Assembly: GCA_003640385.1 (NCBI GenBank)
Contig: RCAB01000079.1
Location: 1-64,000 of the forward strand
Reading direction: 5' to 3'
Origin: Setaria digitata
Taxonomy: Eukaryota; Nematoda; Chromadorea; Rhabditida; Setariidae
DNA: 64,000 nucleotides
In this document: piece by piece, positions 10,989 through 22,366 of the stretch
How the letters are laid out: each line of letters opens with the position of its first letter
How positions within the stretch are numbered: the stretch's first letter is position 1
Notes under the pieces: model-generated
Seen by the model: the letters and a program-made list of their open reading frames with translations, nothing else
What the model was told of the DNA's origin: nothing
Databases searched by the model: none
Made by a program: the position numbers and the translations under genes

Positions 10989-12798
10989 CACAGTGTACAA
11001 TCCCTTAGTTGCACAATAAAATCCAACAATGCCACGGTTAAATTCATTTGGGACAGTAATTATTTATGCATTATTAATGGTCCCAAGGAGATGTTCCCAC
11101 TGTACTAAAAGACATTCAAATTATTATGAAAATTTTATTTCTGAGCACTTTCAATTTCTCCATCTCTTCTTGAAATGCTATTTTCTGTGCTAAGTATAAC
11201 AAAGAAAACGAAACAGAAAAAAGAGAGAAAAATACAATCACAATTCCAAGTCTAAAGCTCTAAAGCTGTCGCCTGAATATTACTTTGCATATCTCTAAGG
11301 TTATTTTCTTGAAAATTCTGGAAAACTGTTAAAGTTCTCACTTTTTCTTTCTACAAATATTTACAGGTGACTTTTCTTTGGAGGAAAAAGATAAATAGCA
11401 AGAAAAGAAATGGAATTAGCCAACTTTGAATTTAAAGTTTTAAATCCTGTGAAAACTTTTCCTACTGGATGTTGAACATATTAACCTGTACAGAAATAAG
11501 TAAAGTTATCATCATATAATATATCACAACGTATCATACACATATCAGTGTAACAATTATTGCATTAATATCACGTATATTATTAATATAATCATTCAAA
11601 AGAGCAAGGAGAAATAAAAGCACTGCTTTCGACATTGTCGCTTTTCTTTCACCTCGGATTCGCTCGAAGAATGATTGAAAGAACCGAAAAGTCATTCACT
11701 ACTTTCAGGAAAATTTCAAAATCTTTTCAAAACTAGTCTTAATTCCAAAAATAATTAGCACATTCAAAAAATTTTCATTTTGGAAGAATTTGTAAAATCA
11801 ACCCCTTCAAAGACAAAAAATGCTAAAAGGTCGAGAATACAAGACTACCAGAAAGAAGCAATAATAAACGAGAATAATGAAGTTAAAAACAAAAAAACAA
11901 AAAAAAAGAAAAAGGAAAAGAAGGCAACACTTCCCTTCCTCAGAGCTAATACAATCATCATATAATCATTACCACAATTACAATAACTATTACTGACAAA
12001 GAAAATGCAACCAAATTTAAATAAGAAAGAAAGGAAAAAATTTTTCGGAATAAACACCTTATAATGAACGAAATGATTTTCCTTTGATAGAAGAACTGCA
12101 ACTGAAATACAGCAATATTGATACCAACATTCGAACTGAAAAATTCGACCCTTTCTTTCATTTCTTTTCATAACAAAGGAAATACTGATAACACAAACTT
12201 TCAATGTTGCAAAAATCATTTCTCCAGTAAGGCACATACAACAATATCATTATTACTACTCATCAAAAGGTAAGTGTTTGACACAAGTCATAAGCAGACA
12301 ACATATATTAGCTTTGTATTTTGGCATTCTGATCATAACCTTATCCATGAATGATTTTTGGAGTGATCCAGTAGTTTTAAATTTCTGTAAAAAAAAGTGG
12401 AAGAAAGATTTGAAAAAAAATATTTTTTATCTCTTTGACAAAGCATTAGTATCTTGTTTTTCAGCGCGATTAATTAAAATTCCTTTCAATATTCTTGTTA
12501 TTTTTGATTGTAAAAATTGGTTAACTATTTGCAGTACCAGAATTGAAGAAGAGACTCAATACTATAAAAGTTTTGGAGGCTATATAGCACATTTCATGAA
12601 TAAGTGTTCTTTTTTGCTTTCGTAAAGATGGGAGAAGAAGATGGGAATCTGCGAAATGACAATCTATTACAGATTATGAAGTTTTTGCATTAAATTACAA
12701 TTTAATCAAATGTAAAACAATGACATGCATGCTGAATAATAGCAAAAAGATTCCCTTTCTCAGTGTGCACAGTCAAAATTCTGCGGAGAAAAAAAAAA
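10989..12798. other. intergenic, no convincing gene
   Basis: This is AT-rich sequence. It contains chance ORFs on both strands (11780-11965 plus, 11845-12237 minus, 12278-12625 plus) made of Lys/Asn- or Phe/Ile-rich low-complexity peptide. None has domain motifs or matching splice phases that I could find. Confidence 0.5.
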
Positions 12799-14269
12799 TC
12801 ATTTTTTTGAGCAAGAAATAACATACTGGAGTGCATCATCCAAGTCAGAGAAGATCTGAAAAAATATATATGTAAGTTAAGGTTCATATTTCAATAATGA
12901 AGAAAAATTCATTTCTTTTTTGGAGAATCAAGGTTCAACATACTTATGAATGCAGCAATATGGTATGAAATATGCAAGGCAGCATAGTTTAGATTTAGAA
13001 AGCATGCAACCCAATTTATGCACAGTTTTGTAATTGAGAACTAACTTCTAAAGAACTTTTACAGCACATCAGTACTCCCTTACTGAGAAACCTATAAGAT
13101 CTGAATTAACTAATTACGTCCTTATTATTAAGTGTTCCAAAGCTTATTTTTTTTTAGTGTGCCGCAAAACATGTCCTTTTCAATTCTGAAACCAAATAGT
13201 AGCAATGAGATAGTCGGTGATTAACTAATTTATGAGGTAATGTCATAGAAAAGACCTCTGAAAAACTACAAAAAATAAAACCAACTTCACAGTGTCGTCT
13301 CTCAGCCATATCCCTGAGATAACAAAATGCCATACGATATGACTCGTTACGCCTTTCGATATATTTTCTTAACTCTTCATCTTCATTTGGTGTACAAACA
13401 AGCATTTTTGCACGTTTTGGCACACAGATTGTTAATTCCATCGCTGGATGCCCAAGAAAATACGCTACCTTAAAAGAAAAAAGTTAAGAATGGACTGTCA
13501 CACATTAGACTTCAAAATTAAATACACAAATTAAATACTACAAAGGGAGAAAACAATACTTGAAATATAGTTCTGAAACTTTTTGGAGACAAAGAAAATC
13601 ATTTATTTTTTATTTCCAAAAGATCCATAAGCTAAATAGATTTAGTTGTTTAGCACTATAAAATTGTTTTCAAATTAGGCGCAGAGAGTATACCTCAACC
13701 ATGCCTGAAAGCATAGTTTCACAAGATGGTATATGATAAAGTATATGTCTTGTCATATGCAAAGTGTGCAATCGTCTATGTTTTTCCACCATTAACTCCG
13801 AACAAAATGACAATCCCTTCCTACTGCAAAAAAAAAGTGACTAATGAATTAGTTTTGATTTGAACACTTTTGTAAATAGCATGAACAAAAATTTTAAAGG
13901 AAAATAAATGTTAAATAAGTGAAACATAAGGTATGCATATTTTCTTAGAAATATTATAATGTAAAGGATGTTGTGGAGTTCAGATTACCAAGAAATACAA
14001 TCCTATCGGTTAGATGAATTTCATTCTCAGGAGTGAAACTTGTAAAACAGGGTGTCGTGAGCATAATCATAATACCTTAATAATAAAAACTGCTAATATT
14101 TATGAGACAAACGAAATCCCAAACCAAATATTTAGAAAACTGCTATCTGAAAAAATGTGAGAATAAAAACTAACTATAACTGCGGTGCAGCACGATGATT
14201 TATCCAGGACAGATCAATACGGTTTCTCGAACTGCATCCAAGAAAAACATGGTAACCGTTTGCATTCAT
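12799..14269 (-). CDS. short Raw/OLRN-1-type domain protein, tandem paralogue
   Basis: Four exons join in phase: 14269-14175, 13823-13694, 13468-13286 and 12855-12799. They give 154 residues ending DALQYVISCSKK. The protein matches the upstream gene along its length. YHVFLGCSSRN corresponds to YDVFLGGSCGN, LYRKGLSF to LEKRAISY, MVEVAYFLGHPAMELTI to FLEIAHFAARKAPKLVV, and DLDDALQYV to SIQDALCYI. This is one Raw repeat, related in fold to nucleoside 2-deoxyribosyltransferases. The membrane segments of the upstream gene are absent. The start at 14269 is the only ATG in frame after an acceptor-like atttgtag at 14326. An upstream exon near 14470-14420 (VDPEPKKFFHIS) could join there and extend the N-terminus. 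Exon 3 uses a GAA|gttggt donor; the nearby gtgaag site would break the frame. The role is unknown: a regulatory protein or an alternative product of the OLRN-1-like locus are both possible. Confidence 0.68.
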
Positions 14270-14813
14270 CCACCTCAATGGATTCGCAACACTACCGCTA
14301 CTATCATATGACCGTTTTTTTAACACTACAAATGAACACAATTTTTCTCACAGTTATACTGATTTGAAAATTCAAATTTCTACTTTCCTTTTAATCTGAC
14401 TCTATTTCCAAATAATGCTTTTGCCCACTGCTAATATGAAAGAATTTTTTCGGTTCGGGATCTACACTGCCAAAATATACCACAATTAAATACCAAGTGC
14501 GAAACAAGCTGAAGTGCACCAAAATTTGGCACAAAGTTTAAACAAGGGTCAAATCACAAAACGTTAATTGAGATGATCGTATTACGCCTGAACGAAATTC
14601 ATCTTGTTTGCACTAAAACCAGTTTATACATGTGTAATGAAATGGTTTATAATAAATGATATAATCCACTAAAATCCAGAAATTGAGATTTAAGAAATTT
14701 TTTAAACTTCAAGTGATATGCAAGAATGTCATTAAATACCAGATATATTTAAATTCGAAATAAAGTCAGCTAAAACTACTTTTTCATTGAGTGAAAGTGA
14801 AGGAATAAAAGAA
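14270..14813. other. spacer between the two Raw-type genes
   Basis: The minus strand here carries only a possible short exon (about 14470-14420) after the acceptor ttttggcag. Its frame could be spliced into the downstream gene. Nothing else supports a gene. Confidence 0.4.
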
Positions 14814-17800
14814 TCATCTTTTTTTTTTTTGGGAAAAAGCGGAAGACGACTTACGACGTGAAGGAAATGAGGTTCCAGATGTATGCATACTACGATTCAT
14901 CGATTGATAACAATAACTGAGCGGAATTTGCTGAGCAACGATATTGCAAGGCACAACGGCATGACCGGGTATTGGTAGTGGTACTGCTGCTGCATTTACT
15001 AATTTAGCACGACGTCGTGCAGCTGCATTTATTTTATAGCAATAGTAAATGGCTGAGAAAAGTGCCACGAAAACATCAAATGCTAGAAATGGTATCAGTA
15101 GGAGAATCAGTGGTAGCGTACGCAGGAAGAAATACATCGCCAATAATAATAAAATTTCAAACAAACCTAAAAAATTCAATTGAAATGAAATGTCCATTAG
15201 TACAATTTACCGAAGCGCTTAGCACTGTGGATAAGATAGTAGTTTTTGCCGGGAAAATCAAACTTCGATCCCTTTTCTGCTTCAGACCTAATAATTTTTA
15301 AGTGATGCTTCAATCTTGAATTTATTTCTTCTAATATAGGAGGGATAGAGAGAATGATTTTTCTTTTGGAAGTTAAAAAATGAATAAAAAGACTCATGAG
15401 GAAAATTAAATAAATTCAAAATCAATTGCAATGAAAAATTATTTTTAGAGAATAAGGGAAAAAAATAGAGCATAAGAGAAATGAAATACCTAATAGAAGA
15501 AACTTGCTTCCTTTCCACCTTGTTACTCCATTTCTAACAGTTCGTAAAGCATCTCGTATGTGATTTACAGATTGTCGGCATGTACGCCTCCCTCTCAAGA
15601 GCATATACGGAAGCCTTTGGAACGGATTAGACATTGCTTCAGACCAGCTCTTTTCCCCAATTATAATTTCATCGATGTAACAAAGGGCATCCTGTAAATA
15701 ACAAAAAAATTTTAGTATTGATCACTCTCAAGGATGGTTTATGCTTATGGACGTCAAAAAGAAATTTTAAGTCCCCTAATGCCCTTCCCATAACAAATTG
15801 AAATCATTAAGCACCATAAAGGCATCGAAATTTGTCTACATTTTTTTAAAAAAATGTGAGGCGTTTCTGAAATTTGAAGTAATGAAATAACAAAAAGATG
15901 AGCAAAAAGCTATGCAAAATAATGAGAACTTCCCACAAACAGTTATTTCTATCATAAAAACGGCAACCTGAATGGATTGCAAGACAGGAACATCGTGCAT
16001 TGTTAGTATATCATCAAGAAGATCACACGTCCGCCGCCGATCAGGCAAATCTTCAGGATGTGCCCGCTCCTTCCATTCTGATTGTCCCAAGAAAACAACC
16101 ACGAGCTTAGGTGCTTTTCTGGCAGCAAAATGGGCGATTTCGAGAAATGATGTCGCATTGACAGTTGCTGGGTCGAGCACAAACAAGAACAAATTTGAAT
16201 TCTGGAAGGAACTTGTCATTTGTAATCTTTTACCCTGTACTTCCAGCAATTTTTTACGCCCAATAATCTATCTGACTTGTTACAGCAACTTATTTAGTAA
16301 ACATATCTACTGGATGAAACTTAACAAAGAGGACTTCACGCTTTCATTTCAGAGATTCACCGCAAATAATATTGAACAGAGCCAATTGATCTGCAGAAAA
16401 AAAAAAAAGTGTAAAAAAATAAAAACCTCTTTAGCAACACTTTCTTCATTAATCATATGTTCATTCCAAACACTCCTTTGAGGGTCATAATAGCTAATAG
16501 CACGCTTTTCCAAGTAAGGTATCACCTAAAAAACGAAGATTATTTTTGACTGCCCTCTACATGAATGATATTTCAAAGGGACTACTTTTCAAGAAAATAA
16601 AATCTTCTCATTCATTTTGTAATAAATTAGCAGTAAACAAATTTCTTATTTGATTATTTAATCTTTGAACGTGACTCCTTGAACTAGTCAAACCATTTTA
16701 AAATCGCAAACACAAAAGCACAATAATAACCAAGTCTCTCCGCCATACAGTGTTGCCACAGCTGCCACCTAAAAACACGTCATAGATCGGTCTTGGTCGC
16801 AGTTCATTAACCTGTTGACCCACTGATTTCGCCGTCAAGAACTCGTTTGTAATATAAAAATCACAACCATTCTGCAATACTATTGACAATAATGACAGCT
16901 GTTATAAAATAAGTTTTCGAAATTTCAAAAAGAAGAGCCTAAAATAAACAATTAAAAAATTTTATGACATAAATAGAAAATCCACAAATTCAGTATGTCA
17001 TAGAAGCCCTTTTCTTGCATATTATTTCGTGGCTAAAATATTTTGCTGCTTATTTAAATGCCAGCCCAATCGAAAATGTAATATTAGGGATCCTAATTGC
17101 TTCAGTACATTACTGCTTTTCCCTTGCTAATTACATTTTTTATTTTCCCGTTATTAATGGCGTTAAATAAAGATGATATTTGAAGAAATGGTCAATCTGT
17201 TCATTTTTTATAAAAAAAATTCATTTCTCAACAATGATTAGTTTCTCTTATGTTTTCTTCAACTTTTTTCTACAGTAAAATCCCTTTAAGTCATTTCAGT
17301 CAAAATTTCTCCCCTGAAAAGTTTAGAATAAAGCGTAAGCGAATTAGAAAAGTTACTAAACATCCCTTTCCACTTAATTTCTAAAGTAAATAAAAAACTG
17401 GTAAGAAGGAAAGGTACGGCACGGCAAAAAAAATCACAGAAAGGATAAAACAGTAGACTAAATTCCATTAAAGCCATTAAACTTCAGATTTACAGGAATC
17501 ACTCCCTGATTTATTTTTTTTTTTTTAAAGAATTTTTTTTTTCAAATTCATTTAATTTACAGTTATCATCACAAGGCCTACGTGGAATAATACATTAATT
17601 TCATATTCGCTTGCAAGCATCATATATCTCCTTCACTTTATTAATACTATAAATCTTAATTTCAGCAGCTGCTTTTCTTTTATTTCTGGCAAAAGGAAGA
17701 AAACTCAAGTATTTGGGATTTACCGAAAATTGTAAAGATGAAGGAAAACCTGTTTATTGGTAGTCGTTGTGCTGTTGATACGATGTTGGTGTTTAGCAAT

Positions 17801-17887
17801 TTTAACAGCTGAAGTCCTTGACGGACTAAATCCCGGCATTGGTGATAACGCAGGCGTACAAGTTGAACCATCACATTTCTTGAGCAT
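14814..17887 (-). CDS. OLRN-1-like Raw-repeat protein with C-terminal membrane segments
   Basis: Seven exons join in phase: 17887-17750, 16871-16731, 16525-16427, 16201-15968, 15691-15490, 15276-15211 and 15166-14814, giving 410 residues. Residues 1-46 are Ser/Thr/Pro-rich. A Raw-type domain (about 70-215) begins RPIYDVFLGGSCGNTVWR and continues ISYYDPQRSVWNEHM, NLFLFVLDPAT, APKLVVVFLGQSEW and LQSIQDALCYI. This is the nucleoside-deoxyribosyltransferase-like fold of Drosophila Raw and C. elegans OLRN-1. Residues about 295-338 form one or two hydrophobic membrane segments (LFEILLLLAMYFFL; LPLILLLIPFLAFDVFVALF), followed by a basic Arg/Ser/Lys tail. OLRN-1 is known for Raw repeats plus C-terminal membrane segments and for left-right AWC olfactory neuron asymmetry, where it opposes calcium signalling. 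An orthologous role here is inference. The frame upstream of ATG 17887 stays open with a hydrophobic stretch, so an extra N-terminal exon or isoform is possible. The last codons cross a 12-T run, so the C-terminus could be misread. Confidence 0.75.
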
Positions 17888-18554
17888 TAGTAAAATAACT
17901 CTTAGTACAAGGTAAGTTATGGCATTCCAATAGATGCCACAGTACTGTCAGCATAGTAAGGAAATCTGTGAAGAACAAAAATAGAACTTTCTATGCAAAT
18001 AACTGAAAATAACGCAAATAACAAAACACCCGCAGCTTGTACGGAATACACTATGAAATATCTGATGCTACCAAAACTGTTTGTAAAAAAAAATGTTCTC
18101 TTTTCCAAGTTTTGAAATAGTGAACAAGGAAAAAGGATGAGAGCTAGGCGATGTAAAAATTACATCCTCGGAGATAACGCTGCAAAATAAATGATGGAAA
18201 ATAAGTAGAGAGAGTGAGTAACATATTAAGTGCCACAGCAGATTTTATGGACAATTTAGCGTAAACAATGTTTTGAACAACAGAGCTACCTATGTAGTGA
18301 AAATTTATAGTTTTAATAGCCATAGATGAACGTTCTACCATTGGGAACAGCCGTTATGTTGAATATATAGAGAATGAAAAGCCAACGAATAATTTCTTCG
18401 AAATTATGCAGTACTTGTCAACAGTAAGGTACGTGATTGCAGTCATTATTCAGTAAAATTAGCAAGCTTGAAAAATAACTTGAAACAATGCATGCAAACA
18501 AAAAAACACTTATTGGAATTTAAATGAATTTTGAAATTTGGCGACCGGTAAAAG
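17888..18554. other. upstream region of the OLRN-1-like gene
   Basis: The minus strand contains possible 5' exon fragments: a frame reading VISEDVIFTSPSSHPF after ttttgcag near 18180, and a hydrophobic open stretch at 17955-17888. I could not join any of them in phase with confidence. It may hold alternative 5' exons or the promoter. Confidence 0.35.
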
Positions 18555-18960
18555 ATGGACGGCGATATTTCCCAAATGACTTCCGGCCAGAAGAAAAAGG
18601 TCTCCGCGGAAGTGCGGAAGTATAACAGGGCAAAAACATTGCAGCACGTTCAACAAACTTGGCGCGTAAACTAGTGCGCAAAACGATCACCGGATATAAC
18701 GGCCCACACCTTGGCCCTGCTGGGCTTCAGTGACTGGGATTTAGTAATAGCATTGGTTGAAGATATGCGAGCGAGCACTAGAACACTAGTGGATATTGTT
18801 TTTTTAAAGATGAATTAGCGTGAATAAGTTTTTTGGTTCGAGCCAAACTGCAGATAGACGTACACGTAGTCTGCGTGGAAAGGGAAGGCACACGTGATGC
18901 TCACGGGAGAGGAGAAGGAAGACACTGTAAGGAAGTTAGAGCAGGAATTTCAATCTGATC
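18540..18960. promoter_or_regulatory. GC-rich island, probable divergent promoter or 5' exon region
   Basis: Local GC is well above the window average, with several CG dinucleotides (ccgcgg, ggcgcg, ggcgat) and a CACGTG E-box at 18891-18896. It lies upstream of the minus-strand OLRN-1-like gene and at the start of the plus-strand candidate. A promoter or first-exon role is inference from composition and position. Confidence 0.35.
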
Positions 18961-19448
18961 AGAATTATCGCTTCTCGAATATAAGTGATAATAATCAGTT
19001 ATACTGTATGTTCCAAGTCCCAATTAATCACTAAAGATGCAGTTGCTTGATATGTAGATTGGATAAACGCTAAAACATGCCTTCTGTTCCATGTAAGCGT
19101 TTGGCAGTCGTCGTGTGCCCCGATTAAAATCAGTTACTAAAATGATCCGGAATTGTTCATACCTCCAATGGATCCATCATATGTTCTCATCTTTTGCCGA
19201 TTCATGCAAATGTATTCAGGCTCATTGGTTCGCTGTCCATCGAGAGAAGATGCAGAAATGATCCATCCAGCATCCTTTTTCTCCCTCAGATTTCTCGGAC
19301 CCAGAACTTCCAGGTGTCAGTTGCTTCTTTCACTTCATCCCTCTTGCAGTCTAAGTTGGAGAAAGTGATCAGACCCTCTGATGAGGTCATTTCATACTTT
19401 GCAATTAAAAAAATAGACGATTTACGAACGATGCAATTGATGGAATGA
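18555..19448 (+). CDS. weak candidate two-exon gene of unknown function
   Basis: Exon 1 (18555-18665) has an ATG in good context (aaaagATGG) and encodes MDGDISQMTSGQKKKVSAEV through HVQQTWR to a donor CGC|gtaaac. Exon 2 starts at 19290 after an excellent acceptor (ttttctccctcag) and encodes ISRTQNFQVSVASFTSSLLQ and KLEKVIRPSDE. It then either continues to TGA at 19448 or splices at GAG|gtcatt. Both junctions are phase 0. The segment is clearly GC-richer than its surroundings, which argues for function, but exon 1 is also open on the minus strand. The opposite strand of exon 2 likewise reads as a plausible peptide (MTSSEGLITFSNLDC...). I recognise no family. If real, it would be transcribed divergently from the OLRN-1-like gene. 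Confidence 0.28.
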
Positions 19449-22129
19449 ATGAATAGATGGATGCTAACAAAGGAATGGAAAGAAGAGGAAAACAACGTCA
19501 TCATCAAGGAAGAACGGAAAACATTAATGGATGACCCAACACTACTACTTCCGTTTCCAGAAATAGATTACTATATTTCGCTGGAGCTGGAAATTGAATG
19601 TACAGTACTCCTGGTAATGTATCGTAGCTGTGCCCCTTCCAGCTACCGTATAGCGTCATTATTACTACTTCGGACAAATGAACTGCTTATTATTACTAAT
19701 TCATTATTACTAATTCACGATACAATAGCTTTTTGTCGCAAAAGATTTGTCAAATTTTTTCTTTTTTTTGTTTCAGAAAGAAAAAGAGAGAAGGAAAGGA
19801 TCACTTTGTTATTTTCGAAACGATTCCCCCACTTCCGGAATAAGCCATTTCGCTCTGCATTCCGGCACCTTGATTCCGGTCTCTTTCCTTTTCCTTTTAC
19901 CATCCTCCTCTCTCCCGCCCTCTTCTACAACATACAATAGAAATATTGTAAAATACCCCAAACAATACTACAACTGCTTACTATAGCTATCTCAGAAACA
20001 GACAGACACACATACAGAGAGAGTTTTGTGGACAGGCAGATAGACGGACAGACAGACGGACTAGTGCGTTTTTGTTTTTTAAAATAAATTATACGTTTGG
20101 TGGACTGAAGAAGTGAATGATGTCATTTTGCAATTTGTGTTGAAGAAGAAATTTCTGTTCCTTTCCTTTCCTTACTTTTCGTTGAAGTTTTTTCTCGAGA
20201 TTGGTTCAGAAAAGAAAAGAGGGAAGAAAAGGATGTGTGGAGTACGGAGGATAGAGAGGGAGACGGAGAAAAAAACAGAATAGTAAAACGAAAGAAGCCT
20301 TAAATTTGGATGAAAGCCAGTAGTTGAACGTAAACATTTTTGAAAAACAGCGAAAAAACTAAAAAAGAAACAAAGAGGAATTTTTCTGAAATGAAATAAA
20401 GCAGAGGGAAATGGAAATGAAGGAAAGAGATGGAGAAATGAAGCAATAATAGTTCATTTCCTCGTGCCAAAAACTCAAAGACATCGCTTAAACCTGCTTA
20501 GGTGAGATGAACCTTCTCATATGCTTAGTCGGAAATTGCTTAGATCGTACTTAAGACTTGTCTACGCGGAGAAGGGAAGAAGTGAGAAAACAAAGGAACG
20601 AAAAAAAGAAGTTTGAAAAGATGATTTTCGTTTATAAAATTATATTCTGCTTTGTGTAACGAAGCTCAAAGATCGGTGCAGTTCATAAAGTTTGTCATCA
20701 TTTTATTGATAAATTAGAAATCAATAGAACGCTTCTTTTTTCTCTCTTTTTGCTGATTGCCCATAAGTGAAAAGAAAAAAACCTGAAAGAAATATATCAA
20801 GTAAGGTTGATTAATAAAAGTGTGATTAATTATCATACCACAAATCAATTAATATCATCGCATCAGTTGGTTCACAGTATTGCTGGACAAAAAAGAAAAA
20901 ATTGTCTTCCATGCTCGTTTTTTCTATTTTTAAAACATCAAATCTTTCCACAATTTAGGATTTCTGATTTCGATCGATTAATGTTTTCCAAGCTTCTATT
21001 TTTCGTAATAAAAGAAAATGTCGCATTATTGGAAGCTTTCCACAAAGGTATTATAAAGTAACGATTTTAAAAAGCAAGAATACTTGAATAATTAGAAGGA
21101 AATACTAAATCTATGTAACTGAGATTTATTCTTCAGTCTCATTCATTTTCCAATTTCATTCAACAAAATCAATCTTCCGTAATTTTCATTTTTTTTTTTT
21201 TTTTTACCAACAAACTTTCAAAATTTTTCTGCCTCTTTGAGATATTTCACCTTTACTCAAAGGTAAAATATCTAAATAGGGTAGGAAATTTTCGGTGAAA
21301 AGTGTTAATAAAGTTGAGAGGACAAATTTTTGGAAAAATTTTGAAACTTTTCGTGGCATCAAATAAAGTTTTTTGTGTCATTAAGAAAACTACGTGATTT
21401 TTGGGTTATTTTACTCTTCCTTCCACTTTTATTCACTGTCAGTTATTATCAGAGACAATCTTTCAAAAAATATATTTTGCTAATATTTTTTAAGCATTCG
21501 TCGATGTTATAAAATGCAAAATTTTAGCTTGATTATTCGATTTTAATAGAACTTCAAACGCTTTTGTAGAAACTTTTAAAACATTTTTTCCCATTTCAAA
21601 TTTCAGAACAATTTGTTTTCTGAACTTGAAGTCTCTAAAAAAAGCTACTAGCAGAAGTTTTTATTTTTGAAAAAAATTCACTTCTGTGGTTATAGACATC
21701 GAGAAAAGATTGCATTAAAAGTTGTAATTTAATTGACTGATAGACATATATAAAATATCTGTCGAAATTGCACAAATGAAATATTGCACAGACAGAAAAG
21801 AATTATTTGCAGAAAGTCTTGATCGGTCGAAATCGATAATTGCAACTGAATTACTCACTTACTGGTTGCAGTTACAGATCATTTTTGGATTGAAATTAAT
21901 GATTGCAACCAAACTGGCGTAATTAATCTGTTGAAATCGAAAATTCCAAAATAATTATCCAATGTACTGATTCAAGTAGTCATAAAAATTGATTTCTTTC
22001 AAATATTTTGGTTAAATTTGAAAAAAAAAAAAGGATAGAACGAAGAGGATGATTAGCTTGCAACTACTACTATTAGTATAACTACTGCTATTTAGTAATA
22101 AAACTAATATCCATAATGCATCCCGGCAA
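19449..22129. other. no convincing gene; simple repeats and purine/pyrimidine-rich tracts
   Basis: A 163-codon ORF (19449-19940, plus) continues in the same frame after the TGA at 19448. Its product is low in complexity with homopolymer-derived Phe/Arg/Lys stretches, and I do not call it a gene. A GACA-type simple repeat lies at 19996-20064. Purine-rich stretches follow at 20200-20440. The rest is AT-rich with nothing recognisable. Confidence 0.45.
19996..20064. repeat. degenerate (GACA)n simple repeat
   Basis: Repeated gacaga, gacagg and gacgga units are visible over about 70 bp. Confidence 0.7.
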
Positions 22130-22366
22130 ATGACATCATCGTTTCTCAAGTGTCTCTTAGTGCTAGCGATATTAGTAGATTTTGTTTGTACTGAAATAAA
22201 AGATGAAAAGCAAAGCCAAGCTAAGGCTAAGCTAAGGGGGAGGTTGAAGAGAAATGTGGAATTAGGAACATGGGAAGAAAAAGAAAAATTAGAAAGAAAA
22301 GTGGACCTGTGCTCAGCTATTGTCTTGTCTTACAAGTTCGTCGAGACAAAAAAAAATTCTTATTAG
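22130..22366 (+). CDS. candidate small secreted peptide or peptide precursor
   Basis: This ORF of 78 residues begins MTSSFLKCLLVLAILVDFVC. It has a short polar n-region, a hydrophobic core of about 13 residues and a plausible signal-peptidase site after Cys20 or Thr21. A Lys/Gln/Glu-rich spacer follows, then a cluster of basic residues (RGRLKR) that resembles a prohormone convertase site, then NVELGTWEEKEKLERK. One Cys lies near the C-terminus (DLCSAIV). Several GT dinucleotides follow LERK, so the real gene may splice onward and the C-terminal 20 residues may be intronic. I recognise no neuropeptide or insulin motif. A five-codon upstream ORF (ATG at 22115) overlaps the start. Signal peptides of this kind do arise by chance in AT-rich DNA, so this is a candidate only. 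Confidence 0.35.
   Translation: MTSSFLKCLLVLAILVDFVCTEIKDEKQSQAKAKLRGRLKRNVELGTWEEKEKLERKVDLCSAIVLSYKFVETKKNSY

Noticed and set aside
12278..12625. Plus-strand ORF of 115 codons
   Set aside because: Composition is Lys/Phe/Ile/Asn-rich like other chance ORFs here; no motif, signal peptide or matching exon.
13985..14032. Possible extra exon of the downstream Raw-type gene (FTPENEIHLTDRIVFL)
   Set aside because: Its end phase would put the next exon out of frame and create a stop. Joining the flanking exons directly gives a continuous alignment with the upstream paralogue.
15972..16481. Plus-strand ORF of 169 codons
   Set aside because: It is antisense to exons 3 and 4 of the OLRN-1-like gene, whose minus-strand reading has clear family motifs and correct splice sites.
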